Source: Cellulomonas sp. NTE-D12
Lineage (GTDB): Bacteria; Actinomycetota; Actinomycetes; Actinomycetales; Cellulomonadaceae
Direction of reading: 5' to 3'
Assembly (NCBI RefSeq): GCF_027923705.1
Contig: NZ_AP026442.1
Coordinates: 1 to 64,000, forward strand
Length of the DNA stretch: 64,000 nucleotides
Shown piece by piece: positions 25,683-34,107 of this stretch. The notes below the pieces were generated by a model. That model was not told where the DNA came from and made no database searches. It worked only from the letters and a program-made list of their open reading frames with translations. Made by a program: the position numbers and the translations under genes. Within the stretch, counting starts at the first letter, position 1; each line of letters starts with the position of its first letter.

Positions 25683-26905
25683 CGGGCCTCCCCCACGGTC
25701 TCCTCGGTTCGGTGCGTCAGCGCGGTGGCCGCCCGCCGCGCCGCGGCGTACACGTCACGGCCGTAGGTCAGCAGCTTCTGCCGGGCGGGGAACAGGCCTT
25801 GTGGTCGGAAGATCATCAGCACCATCAGGGCGACGCCGAAGAACAGGTACTTGTAGTTGGCGATCTCGTTGCCGTTGATCGGGATGCCGAACAGGTTGGT
25901 CCGCCCGATGAAGAAGTTGGGCAGGTAGACGACGATGAACGCGCCGAGGATCACGCCGAGCTTGTTGCCCTGACCGCCGAGCACCACGGCGCACAGGAAG
26001 AGCATCGAGTTGATCACGTTGAACGTGGTCGGCACGACGAACTGGACCTGGCCGGCGTACAGGGCACCGGACAGGCCGCCGATCGAGGCGCCGATCAAGA
26101 ACGCCCACAGCTTGAACTTGAACGTGGGGACGCCCATGATCTCGGCCGCGTCCTCGTCCTCGCGGATCGCGACCCAGGCGCGGCCCACGCGCGACCGCTC
26201 CAGGTTCCCGACGAGCACCAGCACCACGACGATCAGCACCAGGGAGAGCCAGAACCACGCCGTGCCGGAGTTCAGCGGGTGGCTGGTGTTCCCGGCCGAG
26301 AACACGCCGGTGGGGTGGGTGCTGCTGGTGCCGACCACGGGGTAGGCGATCCGGGACAGGCCGCGACCGCCGCCGGTGATGTCGGACAGGTTGTCCGCGA
26401 GCAGCCGGACGATCTCGCCGAAACCGAGGGTGACGATCGCCAGGTAGTCGCCGCGCAGGCGCAACGTCGGCGTGCCGAGGATCAGGCCGGAGATGGCGGT
26501 CAGGGCGACGGCGACCGGCAGTGCGGCGAGCCACGCCCAGTGCGGGTCGAGCCAGTGCACCCGCCACGGGCTGTCCGGGCTGGTGATCAGGCCGACGGTG
26601 TAGGCGCCGATCGCGTAGAAGCCGACGTAGCCCAGGTCCAGCAGACCGGCCTGGCCGACGACGACGTTGAGCCCGATGGCCAGCAGCGCGTACATGCCGA
26701 ACTGGGCGAGCACCCCGCCGAAGTCGGTGCCGACGGTGGTGAGCACCGGCGGGCGGAGCACGGGCAGCAGGGCGATCAGCACGATCGCCGGGATGCCGAC
26801 CAGCCACTGGGTCTGCCGCGGCAGGGTGTCCCACCACAGCCGGATGCGGTCGCCGACACCGAGATGCGGCGCGGCCACGGTGGCGGTCGAGCTGTCGGTG
26901 CTCAT
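25679..26905 (-). CDS. livM: Branched-chain amino acid ABC transporter permease LivM
   Basis: A 408-residue polytopic permease. Family motifs include AIGLNVVVGQAGLLDLGYVG (compare GLNxxxGxxGxxxxGxxx) and the EAA-like loop RSRVGRAWVAIREDEDAAEI that contacts the ATPases. Around residue 225 is a hydrophilic insert, between the segments near SRIAYPVVG and TAWFWLSLVLIVVVLVLVG. ATGA overlaps join it to livH upstream and livG downstream, fixing the stoichiometric expression of the complex. Confidence 0.94.
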   Translation of the reverse strand: MSTDSSTATVAAPHLGVGDRIRLWWDTLPRQTQWLVGIPAIVLIALLPVLRPPVLTTVGTDFGGVLAQFGMYALLAIGLNVVVGQAGLLDLGYVGFYAIGAYTVGLITSPDSPWRVHWLDPHWAWLAALPVAVALTAISGLILGTPTLRLRGDYLAIVTLGFGEIVRLLADNLSDITGGGRGLSRIAYPVVGTSSTHPTGVFSAGNTSHPLNSGTAWFWLSLVLIVVVLVLVGNLERSRVGRAWVAIREDEDAAEIMGVPTFKFKLWAFLIGASIGGLSGALYAGQVQFVVPTTFNVINSMLFLCAVVLGGQGNKLGVILGAFIVVYLPNFFIGRTNLFGIPINGNEIANYKYLFFGVALMVLMIFRPQGLFPARQKLLTYGRDVYAAARRAATALTHRTEETVGEAR

Positions 26906-27945
26906 GCGCGGGCCCTCCCCAACGACTCACCCAGGATGCCGGTCGGCCGGAACATGAGCACCAGGATGAGCAGCACGAACGCGACGACGTCGCGCCACTC
27001 GGTGCCGAACAGGGCCTGCCCGTACAGCTCCATGACGCCCAACAGCAGGCCGCCGAGCAGCGCGCCGCGCAGGTTGCCGATCCCGCCGAGCACCGCGGCG
27101 GCGAACGCCTTGATGCCGAGGATGAACCCGCCGGAGTAGAGGATGCCGCTGGGCACCCGGAGCGTGTACAGCAGGCCGGCGGCACCGGCCAGGATGCCGC
27201 CGACCAGGAACGTCAGCATGATCACGCGCTCGCGCGACACACCCATCAGCGTGGCGGTGACCGGGTCCTGCGCGACGGCGCGGATGCCGCGGCCGAACTT
27301 GGTGGCGTTGATGAACCGGTCGGTGGCGAAGGCCAGCGCGAGGGCGGAGGCGACGATCACCAGCTCGACGTTGTTCACCGTCGCGTTGCCGAAGTGGAAC
27401 TGGGCGGTCGCCTGGACCAGCCGGATCGGCTGCTGCGCGTTCACGCCGCCGAGGTTGCCGCCCGTCAGCTTGGGCAGCACGAAGTGCACGAACTCCTGCA
27501 GCACGAAGGAGGCGCCGATCGCGGTGATGAGGAAGACGAGGGCCGGGGCGCCACGGCGCCGCAACGGCCGGTAGGCCACCCGTTCGAGCCCCACCGCGGC
27601 ACCGCCGGCGACCGCCATGCCGCCGACCATCGCGACGAGCAGGTACAGGATCGTCATCAGCGTGCCCTGCTGGTAGGCGTCCCCGCTGGGACTGAAGCCG
27701 AGCAGCATCAGCGTCGCGTACTGGCCGAACATGCCGAACATGAAGATCTCGGAGTGCGCGAAGTTGATCAGGCGCAGCACCCCGTAGACCAGCGTGTAAC
27801 CGACCGCGACCAGGGCGTAGATGGACCCGTAGGTCAGGCCGTCGACCGTCAGGGCCCAGAAGTTGCGGCCGAGGGCGCCGATGTCGAAGGCGCTGACCAT
27901 GCTTCCGGCGAGGACGTGCCCGCCGGCGAGCAGGAGGACGCTCAT
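26902..27945 (-). CDS. livH: Branched-chain amino acid ABC transporter permease LivH
   Basis: A 347-residue permease, partner of LivM. Recognisable blocks are SIYALVAVGYTLVYGVLRLI, NFAHSE, and the cytoplasmic loop TKFGRGIRAVAQDPVTATLM that docks the ATPases. The ATG at 27945 was preferred over an in-frame start 8 codons upstream because AGGAG sits just before it. It follows livK across a hairpin, which could lower permease levels relative to the binding protein. Confidence 0.93.
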   Translation of the reverse strand: MSVLLLAGGHVLAGSMVSAFDIGALGRNFWALTVDGLTYGSIYALVAVGYTLVYGVLRLINFAHSEIFMFGMFGQYATLMLLGFSPSGDAYQQGTLMTILYLLVAMVGGMAVAGGAAVGLERVAYRPLRRRGAPALVFLITAIGASFVLQEFVHFVLPKLTGGNLGGVNAQQPIRLVQATAQFHFGNATVNNVELVIVASALALAFATDRFINATKFGRGIRAVAQDPVTATLMGVSRERVIMLTFLVGGILAGAAGLLYTLRVPSGILYSGGFILGIKAFAAAVLGGIGNLRGALLGGLLLGVMELYGQALFGTEWRDVVAFVLLILVLMFRPTGILGESLGRARA

Positions 27946-28003
27946 GTTGCTCCTAACGAGAACCGCCACGGCACGCGGCCATGACGGGGCGAGCGGGACT
28001 GAC

Positions 28004-28039
28004 GACGACGGCCGGGCCCTGGTGGGCCCGGCCGTCGTC
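28004..28039 (-). terminator. Intra-operon terminator between livK and livH
   Basis: A 15-bp perfect stem (GACGACGGCCGGGCC, 28004-28018, with 28025-28039) around a 6-base loop, placed 5 bases after the livK stop and 58 bases before livH. It probably makes most transcripts stop after livK. Confidence 0.8.
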
Positions 28040-28044
28040 CGGGG

Positions 28045-29289
28045 TCACTTCACCTGGTAGACCCAGGTGCTGGCCGAGGCCAGCTCACCCGTCGAGTCCC
28101 ACTTGTAGTTCTTGGCCAGCCCGGCGCCGTCGTACGACGAGACGAACTTGACCAGGTCGCCGCGGGCGGTGATGCCCTTGTCGATGCCCTTCAGCATGAT
28201 CGTGCCGAGGTCGTACGCCTCGACCGAGTAGACGCCGGGGGCGACGGAGAACATCGCCTTGTAGTCTGCCGCGAACTTGTCCGGGGCCGGGCCGCACGGG
28301 CAGGTGAGGTAGGCGCCCTTGGACGCGTTGCCTGCCTGCTTGACGAACTCGGGGTCGTTGGTGCCGTCGCCGGAGGCGAACGCCGCGGTCACACCGCCCT
28401 GACGCAGCTGGGACACCAGGGGCGCCGCCTCGGCGTAGTAGCCGCCGTAGTACACGGCGTCGGGCGATGCGTCCTTCACCAGCTGCACCGCGGCCGAGAA
28501 GTCCTTGTCACCCGTCTTCACCTTGGCGTTGCAGGAGGAGACGGCGACGGAGCCGAGCGTCTTCGCGACGACGGTGGCCAGGCCGATGCCGTAGTCGGAG
28601 TCGTCCTGGATCACGCAGACCTTCTTGTAGCCCAGCGTGTCCTTCATGTAGCTGGCGATCGCGCCGCCCTGGGAGTTGTCGTTGCCCAGGCCACGGAAGA
28701 AGTTGTTCCAGCCGTTGGTGGTCAGGCTCGGGTTGGTGGCCGAGGCCGTGAGGGACAGCAGGCCCGCCTGGTTGAAGATGGTGCCGGTCGCCTTCGTCTC
28801 ACCCGAGAACGCGGGGCCGAGCAGCCCGATCACCGTGCTGTCCGAGACGATCTGCGGCGCTACCTGGGTGGCCTTCTGCTGGTCACCCTCGGTGTCGAAC
28901 TGCTTAACGGTGACCTGGCAGCCGGCGTTCGCCTTGTTGTGCTGGTCGACCGCGAGCTTCAGCCCGTTGAGGATGTTGGTGCCGAGGGCCGCGTTGGGAC
29001 CGGTGAGGGCACCGGCCATCGCGATCGAGATGTTGCTGCAGGTCGCCTTGCCGTCGCCGGCCGGGTCGGCAGCGGCGCCGCTGCCCGAGGCGGACACCTT
29101 CTTGCCGGTCGCGTCCACCTGCACGAGCGGCTGGATGGACAGGCTGCTGGAGGCGGAGCTGCCGCCGGTTGCGCCTGAGGTGCTGCCCCCGCCGCCGCCG
29201 CCCGTGCTCTTCGAGGAACAGCCGGCCAGCACGAGGCCGGCGGTCATGACGAGCGCCACGCCCGCGAGCCGCGGTGTCGATCTGCGCAT
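28045..29289 (-). CDS. livK: Branched-chain amino acid-binding lipoprotein
   Basis: A 414-residue solute-binding lipoprotein. The signal peptide ends in the lipobox LAGCS (GLVLAGCSSK), so Cys is lipidated and the protein is anchored outside the membrane. A Gly/Ser linker is followed by a periplasmic-binding fold: ISIAMAGALTGPNAALG, then VIGLLGPAFSGETKATG and KVCVIQDDSDYGIGLATVV, typical of Leu/Ile/Val-binding proteins. ATG 29289 has AGGAGGT upstream; the longer ORF runs into the dnaB upstream region. The ligand may be an amino acid or related compound; the operon context favours branched-chain amino acids. Confidence 0.93.
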   Translation of the reverse strand: MRRSTPRLAGVALVMTAGLVLAGCSSKSTGGGGGGSTSGATGGSSASSSLSIQPLVQVDATGKKVSASGSGAAADPAGDGKATCSNISIAMAGALTGPNAALGTNILNGLKLAVDQHNKANAGCQVTVKQFDTEGDQQKATQVAPQIVSDSTVIGLLGPAFSGETKATGTIFNQAGLLSLTASATNPSLTTNGWNNFFRGLGNDNSQGGAIASYMKDTLGYKKVCVIQDDSDYGIGLATVVAKTLGSVAVSSCNAKVKTGDKDFSAAVQLVKDASPDAVYYGGYYAEAAPLVSQLRQGGVTAAFASGDGTNDPEFVKQAGNASKGAYLTCPCGPAPDKFAADYKAMFSVAPGVYSVEAYDLGTIMLKGIDKGITARGDLVKFVSSYDGAGLAKNYKWDSTGELASASTWVYQVK

Positions 29290-29368
29290 GTGTGCTACCT
29301 CCTGGTTGGTCGAGGCACGGCCTCCGTCCCGACCCCTGAGCGTCGGGTTGGCACGCAAGGTAGGCCCG

Positions 29369-29402
29369 TTGCGTTTCCGTGGAGTTTCCACTTCACACGC
29401 AA
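29369..29402. promoter_or_regulatory. Possible operator upstream of livK
   Basis: On the minus strand GGAAAC occurs twice exactly 11 bp apart, flanked by TTGCGT and ACGCAA arms. One helical turn spacing is suggestive of a regulator site for the liv operon. The GlnR a-site halves that would normally accompany such b-sites are not recognisable, so the factor is unknown. Confidence 0.3.
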
Positions 29403-29605
29403 ACGGATCACGAGTCGAGATCCGGAGGGCCACGATGCGATCACGCCCTCGACTCGGGTGACGACGATGGTAGGGGTCAACCGGCCGGGATGCGATGCCT
29501 GTTACCGACGCGTCACATCGGACCGCTGCGGCGTCACGGGTGCGTCGGTGCTGGGGACCGGGCTGGGGACGAACCGGACAGCCCGCGTCGGCAGGTGTCC
29601 GCAGG

Positions 29606-29780
29606 CTGTCCACGGTGTGAATCCGAGACCAATTCGTGATGATGGGGATGCGCTCCACAGCCCGTGCACAGCGCTGTCGCAGGTCGCTGACGTGCCGGAA
29701 GACGTTCCGGACGGTTGTCCACAAGGCTGTCCACCAACTGTGCACAGCCGCGCCGCCGTGGCTCCACAGGGGGTGTGGAC
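29606..29780. promoter_or_regulatory. Cluster of DnaA-box-like motifs upstream of dnaB
   Basis: About eight 9-mers with a TCCAC or TGCACA core lie within 175 bp: CTGTCCACG 29606, GCTCCACAG 29652, CGTGCACAG 29663, TTGTCCACA 29715 (exact actinobacterial consensus), CTGTCCACC 29727, CTGTGCACAG 29738 (palindromic), GCTCCACAG 29761 and reverse GTCCACACC 29772. The rest of the 653-bp gap between livK and dnaB has promoters and a LexA-like box, but no supported ORF. Confidence 0.55.
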
Positions 29781-29894
29781 GGCGGTCGTTGAGCGGTGCG
29801 GCGGCGGCCGCCTACTCTCGCCCTGGCCCCTCGTGGACGGGCCGTGCGTGCGGTCGCAGGGGGCGGTGTCCGTGAGGATGTCGGTGGCGTCCGG

Positions 29895-29910
29895 TAGAAC
29901 ACACGTTCGA
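29895..29910. promoter_or_regulatory. LexA-type SOS box upstream of dnaB
   Basis: TAGAACACACGTTCGA differs by one base from the palindrome TCGAAC-N4-GTTCGA known for actinobacterial LexA. It lies 33 bp upstream of the dnaB GTG, where repressor binding could block transcription. Confidence 0.6.
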
Positions 29911-29942
29911 GAGTGCAGGACGGCGAGCGGGGTGGAGGACCG

Positions 29943-32900
29943 GTGACCATCGAGGACCTGGAGTACGGCGTGCCGTCCGCGCGGTCGCACGGCGACTCCG
30001 GCGACCGGCGGTACGACCCGGCAGACCGGCTCCCGCCCCAGGACCTGGACGCGGAGCGGTCCGTGCTCGGCGGCATGATGATCAGCAAGGACGCGATCGC
30101 CGACGTCATCGAGCAGCTGCGCGGCACCGACTTCTACCGGCCCGCCCACGAGATCGTGTACGAGGCGATCCTCGACCTGTACGGCCGCGGCGAGCCGGCC
30201 GACGCGGTCACGGTCGCCGACGAGCTGACCAAGCGCGGTGAGATCGGCCGCATCGGCGGTGCGCCGTACCTGCACACGCTGATCGCCACCGTCCCGACCG
30301 CCGCGAACGCCGGCTACTACGCGCGCATCGTCCGCGAGCGGGCCATCCTGCGGCGTCTGGTCGAGGCGGGCACCCGGATCACGCAGCTCGGCTACGCCAC
30401 CGACGGCGGCGACGTCGACGAGCTGGTGAACTCCGCCCAGGCCGAGGTGTACGCGGTCACCGAGAGGCGGGCCAGCGAGGACTTCCTGCCGCTGTCGCAG
30501 ATCATCGGCGGCACCGTCGACGAGATCGAGGCGGCCGGTCACCGTGGCGAGGGCATGCAGGGGGTGCCGACCGGGTTCGCCGACCTGGACCGGCTGACCA
30601 ACGGCCTGCACGCCGGTCAGATGATCGTGATCGCCGCTCGGCCGGCCATCGGGAAGGCGCTGGCGCTCGACACCGCGCTCCCGACACCCACCGGGTGGAT
30701 GACGATGGGCGACGTGCAGGTCGGCGACCTCCTGCTCTCCGCCGACGGCACACCCACCCGGGTGGTGGCCGCCACGGACGTGATGACCGGCCGCCCCTGC
30801 TACCGCGTCACCTTCGACGACGGCTCGACGATCGTCGCGGACGCGTGGCACCAGTGGGCGACGCGCACTCGCGCGGACCGGCGCCGCAGCGACCGGGGCC
30901 GGCTGGGAATCCGGACGACGGAGGAGCTCGCGGCGACGTTGCGGTGCGCCACCGTGGACCAGCGTGCCAACCACAGCGTCGACACGGCGGCGCCGCTCGA
31001 CCTGCCGGAGGCCGAGCTCCTCGTCGACCCGTACGTCCTCGGCGTGTGGCTGGGGGACGGCAGCGCGGACGGCGCGCGCTTCGTGTCGGCCGACCCCGAG
31101 ATCGCGATGGAGATCGAGTCGCGCGGGTACGTGGCCCCCGCGACGGTGTGGTCGCGGGGGCCGGCGGGTACCCGCGGCTACGGGATCGCGCTGCCTCCCG
31201 CTGAGCCGTTCGCGGAGCGGGAGTGCGAGGTCTGCGGCGCGCCGGACGTCGAGTGGCGGCTCCGGACCCTCGGCGTGCTGGGGTCGAAGCACATCCCGGC
31301 GCAGTACCTGCGTGCCAGCGAGCGGCAGCGCCGCGATCTGCTCGCCGGTCTGCTGGACACGGACGGAACCGTCAACCCGACGGGCAGCGTGCAGCTGACG
31401 TTCACGGACGAGCGACTGGCAACCGACGCCCGGGAGCTCGTCCACACGCTGGGCTACCGCAGCGGACTGTCCACGCGGCGGGTGGCAGGGAGCCGCGAGT
31501 CCCGCTCCACGGCGTACACGATCACCTTCACCACCGACGACGACGTGTTCCTTCTCGAGCGGAAGCGGCTGGTGCACAAGGACCGGCGGCGGCCCTCCAC
31601 CCCGCGCCTGAGGCAGCGGATGGTCGTCGCGGTCGACCGGGTCGACTCCGTGCCGGTCCGGTGCGTCGAGGTCGAGCACGCCGATCACCTGTACCTCGCG
31701 GGACCGGCGATGATCCCGACGCACAACTCGACCCTCGGGATCGACATCGCCCGGTCGGCCTCGATCAAGCACAACATGGCGTCCGTCGTGTTCTCGCTCG
31801 AGATGAGCCGCAACGAGATCACCATGCGACTGCTGTCCGCCGAGGCGCGGGTGCACCTGCAGAAGATGCGCACCGGTCAGATGGGCGAGGACGACTGGGC
31901 CAAGGTCGCGCAGACCATGGGCAAGATCTCCGAGGCGCCCCTGTTCATCGACGACTCCCCCAACATGTCGCTGATGGAGATCCGCGCCAAGTGCCGTCGG
32001 CTCAAGCAGCGCCACGACCTCAAGCTGGTGATCATCGACTACCTGCAGCTGATGAGCTCCGGCAAGCGCGTCGAGTCCCGCCAGCAGGAGGTGTCCGAGT
32101 TCTCGCGTGCGCTGAAGCTGCTCGCCAAGGAGCTCGAGGTGCCGGTGATCGCCATCTCGCAGCTGAACCGTGGTCCGGAACAGAGGACCGACAAGAAGCC
32201 GCAGATGAGCGACCTGCGTGAGTCGGGCTGCCTGACGGAGGACACCCGGATCCTGCGAGCGGACACCGGCGCGGAGACGACCTTGGGCGAGCTCTACGCG
32301 CTCGGTGCCCGTGACGTTCCCGTCTGGGCCTTGGACGACCGCCTTCAGTACGTCCGGCGCCACCTGACCCACGTGTTCCCGACCGGCGTCAAGCCTGTGT
32401 TCCGGCTCACCCTCGCCTCCGGCAAGCGAGTCACGGCCACGGCGAACCATCCCTTCCTCACCTACGAGGGGTGGACGCCGCTCGAGGAGCTGAGCGTCGG
32501 GTCGAGGCTGGGCGTGCCGCGGCACGTGCCCGGTCCGGAGCGCACCGCGCACTGGGACGACCGCAAGGTGGTGATGCTGGCGCACCTCCTCGGAGACGGG
32601 TCGTTCGTGCGACGCCAGCCCATCCGGTACGCGTCGATCGACGAGGCGAACCTCGCTGCCGTCAGCGATGCCGCTGCAGCCTTCGGCATCACGCCGCTCC
32701 GTGACGACTACGCGGCGGCGCGCGTGACGACCCTGCGGCTGCCCGCTCCCTACCGGCTCGCTCGCGGGAAGCGGAACCCGATCGCGGAATGGCTCGACGA
32801 CTTCGGATTGTTCGGCGCCCGGAGCCACGAGAAGTTCGTGCCGACCGAGGTCTTCCACCTGCCGAAGCAGCAGATCGCGCTGTTCCTCCGGCACATCTGG

Positions 32901-33686
32901 GCGACGGATGGGTCCGTCACCGTGAACGCCACCGGCCGCGGTGGCCGGATCTGCTACGCGTCGACGTCTCGTCGGCTCGCGGAACAGCTCGCGGTGCTCC
33001 TGCTGCGGTTCGGCATCTCGACTCGGTTGCGGACCGTCCGTAAGGCGGGTTACCGCGACGGCTACACGCTCGACATCTCCGGGGTCGACGACCAGCGGCG
33101 GTTCTTGCAGGAGATCGGTGTGCACGGCGCCCGCGGAGTGCAGGCGCAGCGACTGCTCGAGATCGTTCGAGAGCTGTCCGGCAACCCGAACGTCGACACG
33201 GTGCCCCGTGAGGTGTGGGACGACGTGCGCGACATCCTGGTCGAGCGCGGCATGACGCACCGCGAGTTCGCCGCGGCGATGGGCACCCAGTTCTGCGGCT
33301 CGACCCTGTGGAAGCACGCTCCGTCCAGGGCGCGGCTGGGACGGGTGGCCGAGGTGCTGCAGTCGGAGGACCTCGAGATCCTCGCCGTGAACGACCTGCT
33401 GTGGGACCAGGTGGTGGCGATCGAGCCGCTCGGCGAGCAGCAGGTCTTCGACGCCACGGTGGTCGGTACCCACAACTTCGTCGCGAACGGCATCGCGGTC
33501 CACAACAGCATCGAGCAGGACGCGGACATGGTGATCCTGCTGCACCGCGAGGACGCCTATGAGAAGGAATCACCTCGTGCAGGTGAGGCGGACCTGATCG
33601 TGGCCAAGCACCGAAACGGTCCGACGGACACCATCACGGTGGCGTTCCAGGGGCACTACTCGCGCTTCGTCGACATGCAGATGTAG
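29943..33686 (+). CDS. dnaB: Replicative DNA helicase DnaB with two inteins
   Basis: The 1247-codon gene would mature to a 464-residue DnaB after removal of 357- and 426-residue inteins. DnaB unwinds DNA ahead of the fork as a hexamer. The N-terminal domain begins PPQDLDAERSVLGGMMIS. The RecA-like core shows the Walker A lead RPAIGK, then STLGIDIARS after intein 1, Walker B LKLVIIDYLQLM, and SQLNR. RESG is followed by intein 2 and then SIEQDADMVILLHRED. GTG 29943 was chosen because GGAGG lies just upstream; another GTG 10 codons earlier is less well placed. The extein parts look complete, so activity depends on splicing at both sites. Confidence 0.97.
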   Translation: MTIEDLEYGVPSARSHGDSGDRRYDPADRLPPQDLDAERSVLGGMMISKDAIADVIEQLRGTDFYRPAHEIVYEAILDLYGRGEPADAVTVADELTKRGEIGRIGGAPYLHTLIATVPTAANAGYYARIVRERAILRRLVEAGTRITQLGYATDGGDVDELVNSAQAEVYAVTERRASEDFLPLSQIIGGTVDEIEAAGHRGEGMQGVPTGFADLDRLTNGLHAGQMIVIAARPAIGKALALDTALPTPTGWMTMGDVQVGDLLLSADGTPTRVVAATDVMTGRPCYRVTFDDGSTIVADAWHQWATRTRADRRRSDRGRLGIRTTEELAATLRCATVDQRANHSVDTAAPLDLPEAELLVDPYVLGVWLGDGSADGARFVSADPEIAMEIESRGYVAPATVWSRGPAGTRGYGIALPPAEPFAERECEVCGAPDVEWRLRTLGVLGSKHIPAQYLRASERQRRDLLAGLLDTDGTVNPTGSVQLTFTDERLATDARELVHTLGYRSGLSTRRVAGSRESRSTAYTITFTTDDDVFLLERKRLVHKDRRRPSTPRLRQRMVVAVDRVDSVPVRCVEVEHADHLYLAGPAMIPTHNSTLGIDIARSASIKHNMASVVFSLEMSRNEITMRLLSAEARVHLQKMRTGQMGEDDWAKVAQTMGKISEAPLFIDDSPNMSLMEIRAKCRRLKQRHDLKLVIIDYLQLMSSGKRVESRQQEVSEFSRALKLLAKELEVPVIAISQLNRGPEQRTDKKPQMSDLRESGCLTEDTRILRADTGAETTLGELYALGARDVPVWALDDRLQYVRRHLTHVFPTGVKPVFRLTLASGKRVTATANHPFLTYEGWTPLEELSVGSRLGVPRHVPGPERTAHWDDRKVVMLAHLLGDGSFVRRQPIRYASIDEANLAAVSDAAAAFGITPLRDDYAAARVTTLRLPAPYRLARGKRNPIAEWLDDFGLFGARSHEKFVPTEVFHLPKQQIALFLRHIWATDGSVTVNATGRGGRICYASTSRRLAEQLAVLLLRFGISTRLRTVRKAGYRDGYTLDISGVDDQRRFLQEIGVHGARGVQAQRLLEIVRELSGNPNVDTVPREVWDDVRDILVERGMTHREFAAAMGTQFCGSTLWKHAPSRARLGRVAEVLQSEDLEILAVNDLLWDQVVAIEPLGEQQVFDATVVGTHNFVANGIAVHNSIEQDADMVILLHREDAYEKESPRAGEADLIVAKHRNGPTDTITVAFQGHYSRFVDMQM
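30657..31727 (+). other. DnaB intein 1, class 3 type with LAGLIDADG endonuclease
   Basis: This 357-residue intein lies between G-K and S-T of the Walker A motif (residues 239-595 of the precursor). It starts ALALDTALPTPTGW, so the usual first Cys/Ser nucleophile is Ala. The class 3 W-C-T set is present: block B DAWHQW (H303, W305), block F VRCVEVEHADHLYL (C574) and block G IPTHN (T593), with +1 Ser. The endonuclease blocks VLGVWLGDGSADG and LLAGLLDTDGTV retain the catalytic acidic residues. In class 3 inteins the block F Cys makes the first thioester. Homologues are known from phage and other DnaB proteins. An unspliced precursor should not bind ATP. Confidence 0.88.
32229..33506 (+). other. 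DnaB intein 2, class 1 type with LAGLIDADG endonuclease
   Basis: A 426-residue intein (residues 763-1188) between RESG and SIEQDAD, the site used by the well-studied cyanobacterial DnaB intein. Canonical class 1 ends: Cys first residue (CLTEDTRIL), block B RVTATANHPFLT with the T-x-x-H set, block F VFDATVVGTHNFVANG, block G IAVHN, and +1 Ser. DOD endonuclease blocks are VMLAHLLGDGS and FLRHIWATDGS. An extra segment of about 100 residues before block F (EVWDDVRDILVERGMTHREF) looks like a helix-turn-helix DNA-recognition domain. Confidence 0.93.
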
Positions 33687-33750
33687 GTGCGGCGGCGGTC
33701 GCGATGTCGCCAGGCTCACAACCGGGTGGGGCGCATCAGCCCACGCGCGC

Positions 33751-34107
33751 TCAGTCCGCGCGGGCGATCACCTCGGCGATGGACCGGGGCGGGATGCCGG
33801 ATCCCGGGACGATCATGCTGCGCGGTGCGCGCCAGACCGCGTACTCGTGGACGTACTTGCCGGCGACGACAGCGGGGTCACGATCGCCGAGCTCGCGTGC
33901 CCGGTCGAGCGAGCACACGAAGATGCTCACGCCGTGCAGCCCGTCCGGGCCGGATGCCGGGCCCGCGGCGATCAGGTCCCCGGACGCCCACAGGTCGGCG
34001 ATGTGCGCCAGGTGGGCGTCCTGCAGCTCGTTCTCGCCCTCCTCGGTCAGGAGCGGTGGGTTCGGACCCGCGAGGAGCCGGGCAACCACGAACGTGTCGA
34101 ACTGCAT
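33751..34107 (-). CDS. YciI-family protein
   Basis: A 118-residue protein of the YCII/DGPF dimeric alpha-beta barrel family. The N-terminal strand MQFDTFVVARLLAGPNPP and the conserved H-L-A-H-I-A-D-L-W-A-S-G-D-L helix support this. The ATG at 34107, after GGAGGA, is preferred over an earlier start with nine extra residues. Family members are small enzymes or binding proteins without known uniform activity; some carry a His-Asp pair for hydrolysis. It converges with dnaB, 64 bp away. Confidence 0.8.
   Translation of the reverse strand: MQFDTFVVARLLAGPNPPLLTEEGENELQDAHLAHIADLWASGDLIAAGPASGPDGLHGVSIFVCSLDRARELGDRDPAVVAGKYVHEYAVWRAPRSMIVPGSGIPPRSIAEVIARAD

Noticed and set aside
29606..29780. oriC itself
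   Set aside because: Actinobacterial oriC normally lies between dnaA and dnaN, which are not here, and there is no AT-rich unwinding region. Only a DnaA-box-like cluster is supported.
29502..33545. A 1347-codon minus-strand ORF opposite dnaB
   Set aside because: It is antisense to dnaB with both inteins; composition is His/Arg-rich and no motif can be seen.
29943..33686. dnaB as part of a prophage, because of the phage-like class 3 intein
   Set aside because: The extein is a full chromosomal-type DnaB near rplI and there are no phage genes around; only the intein suggests transfer.
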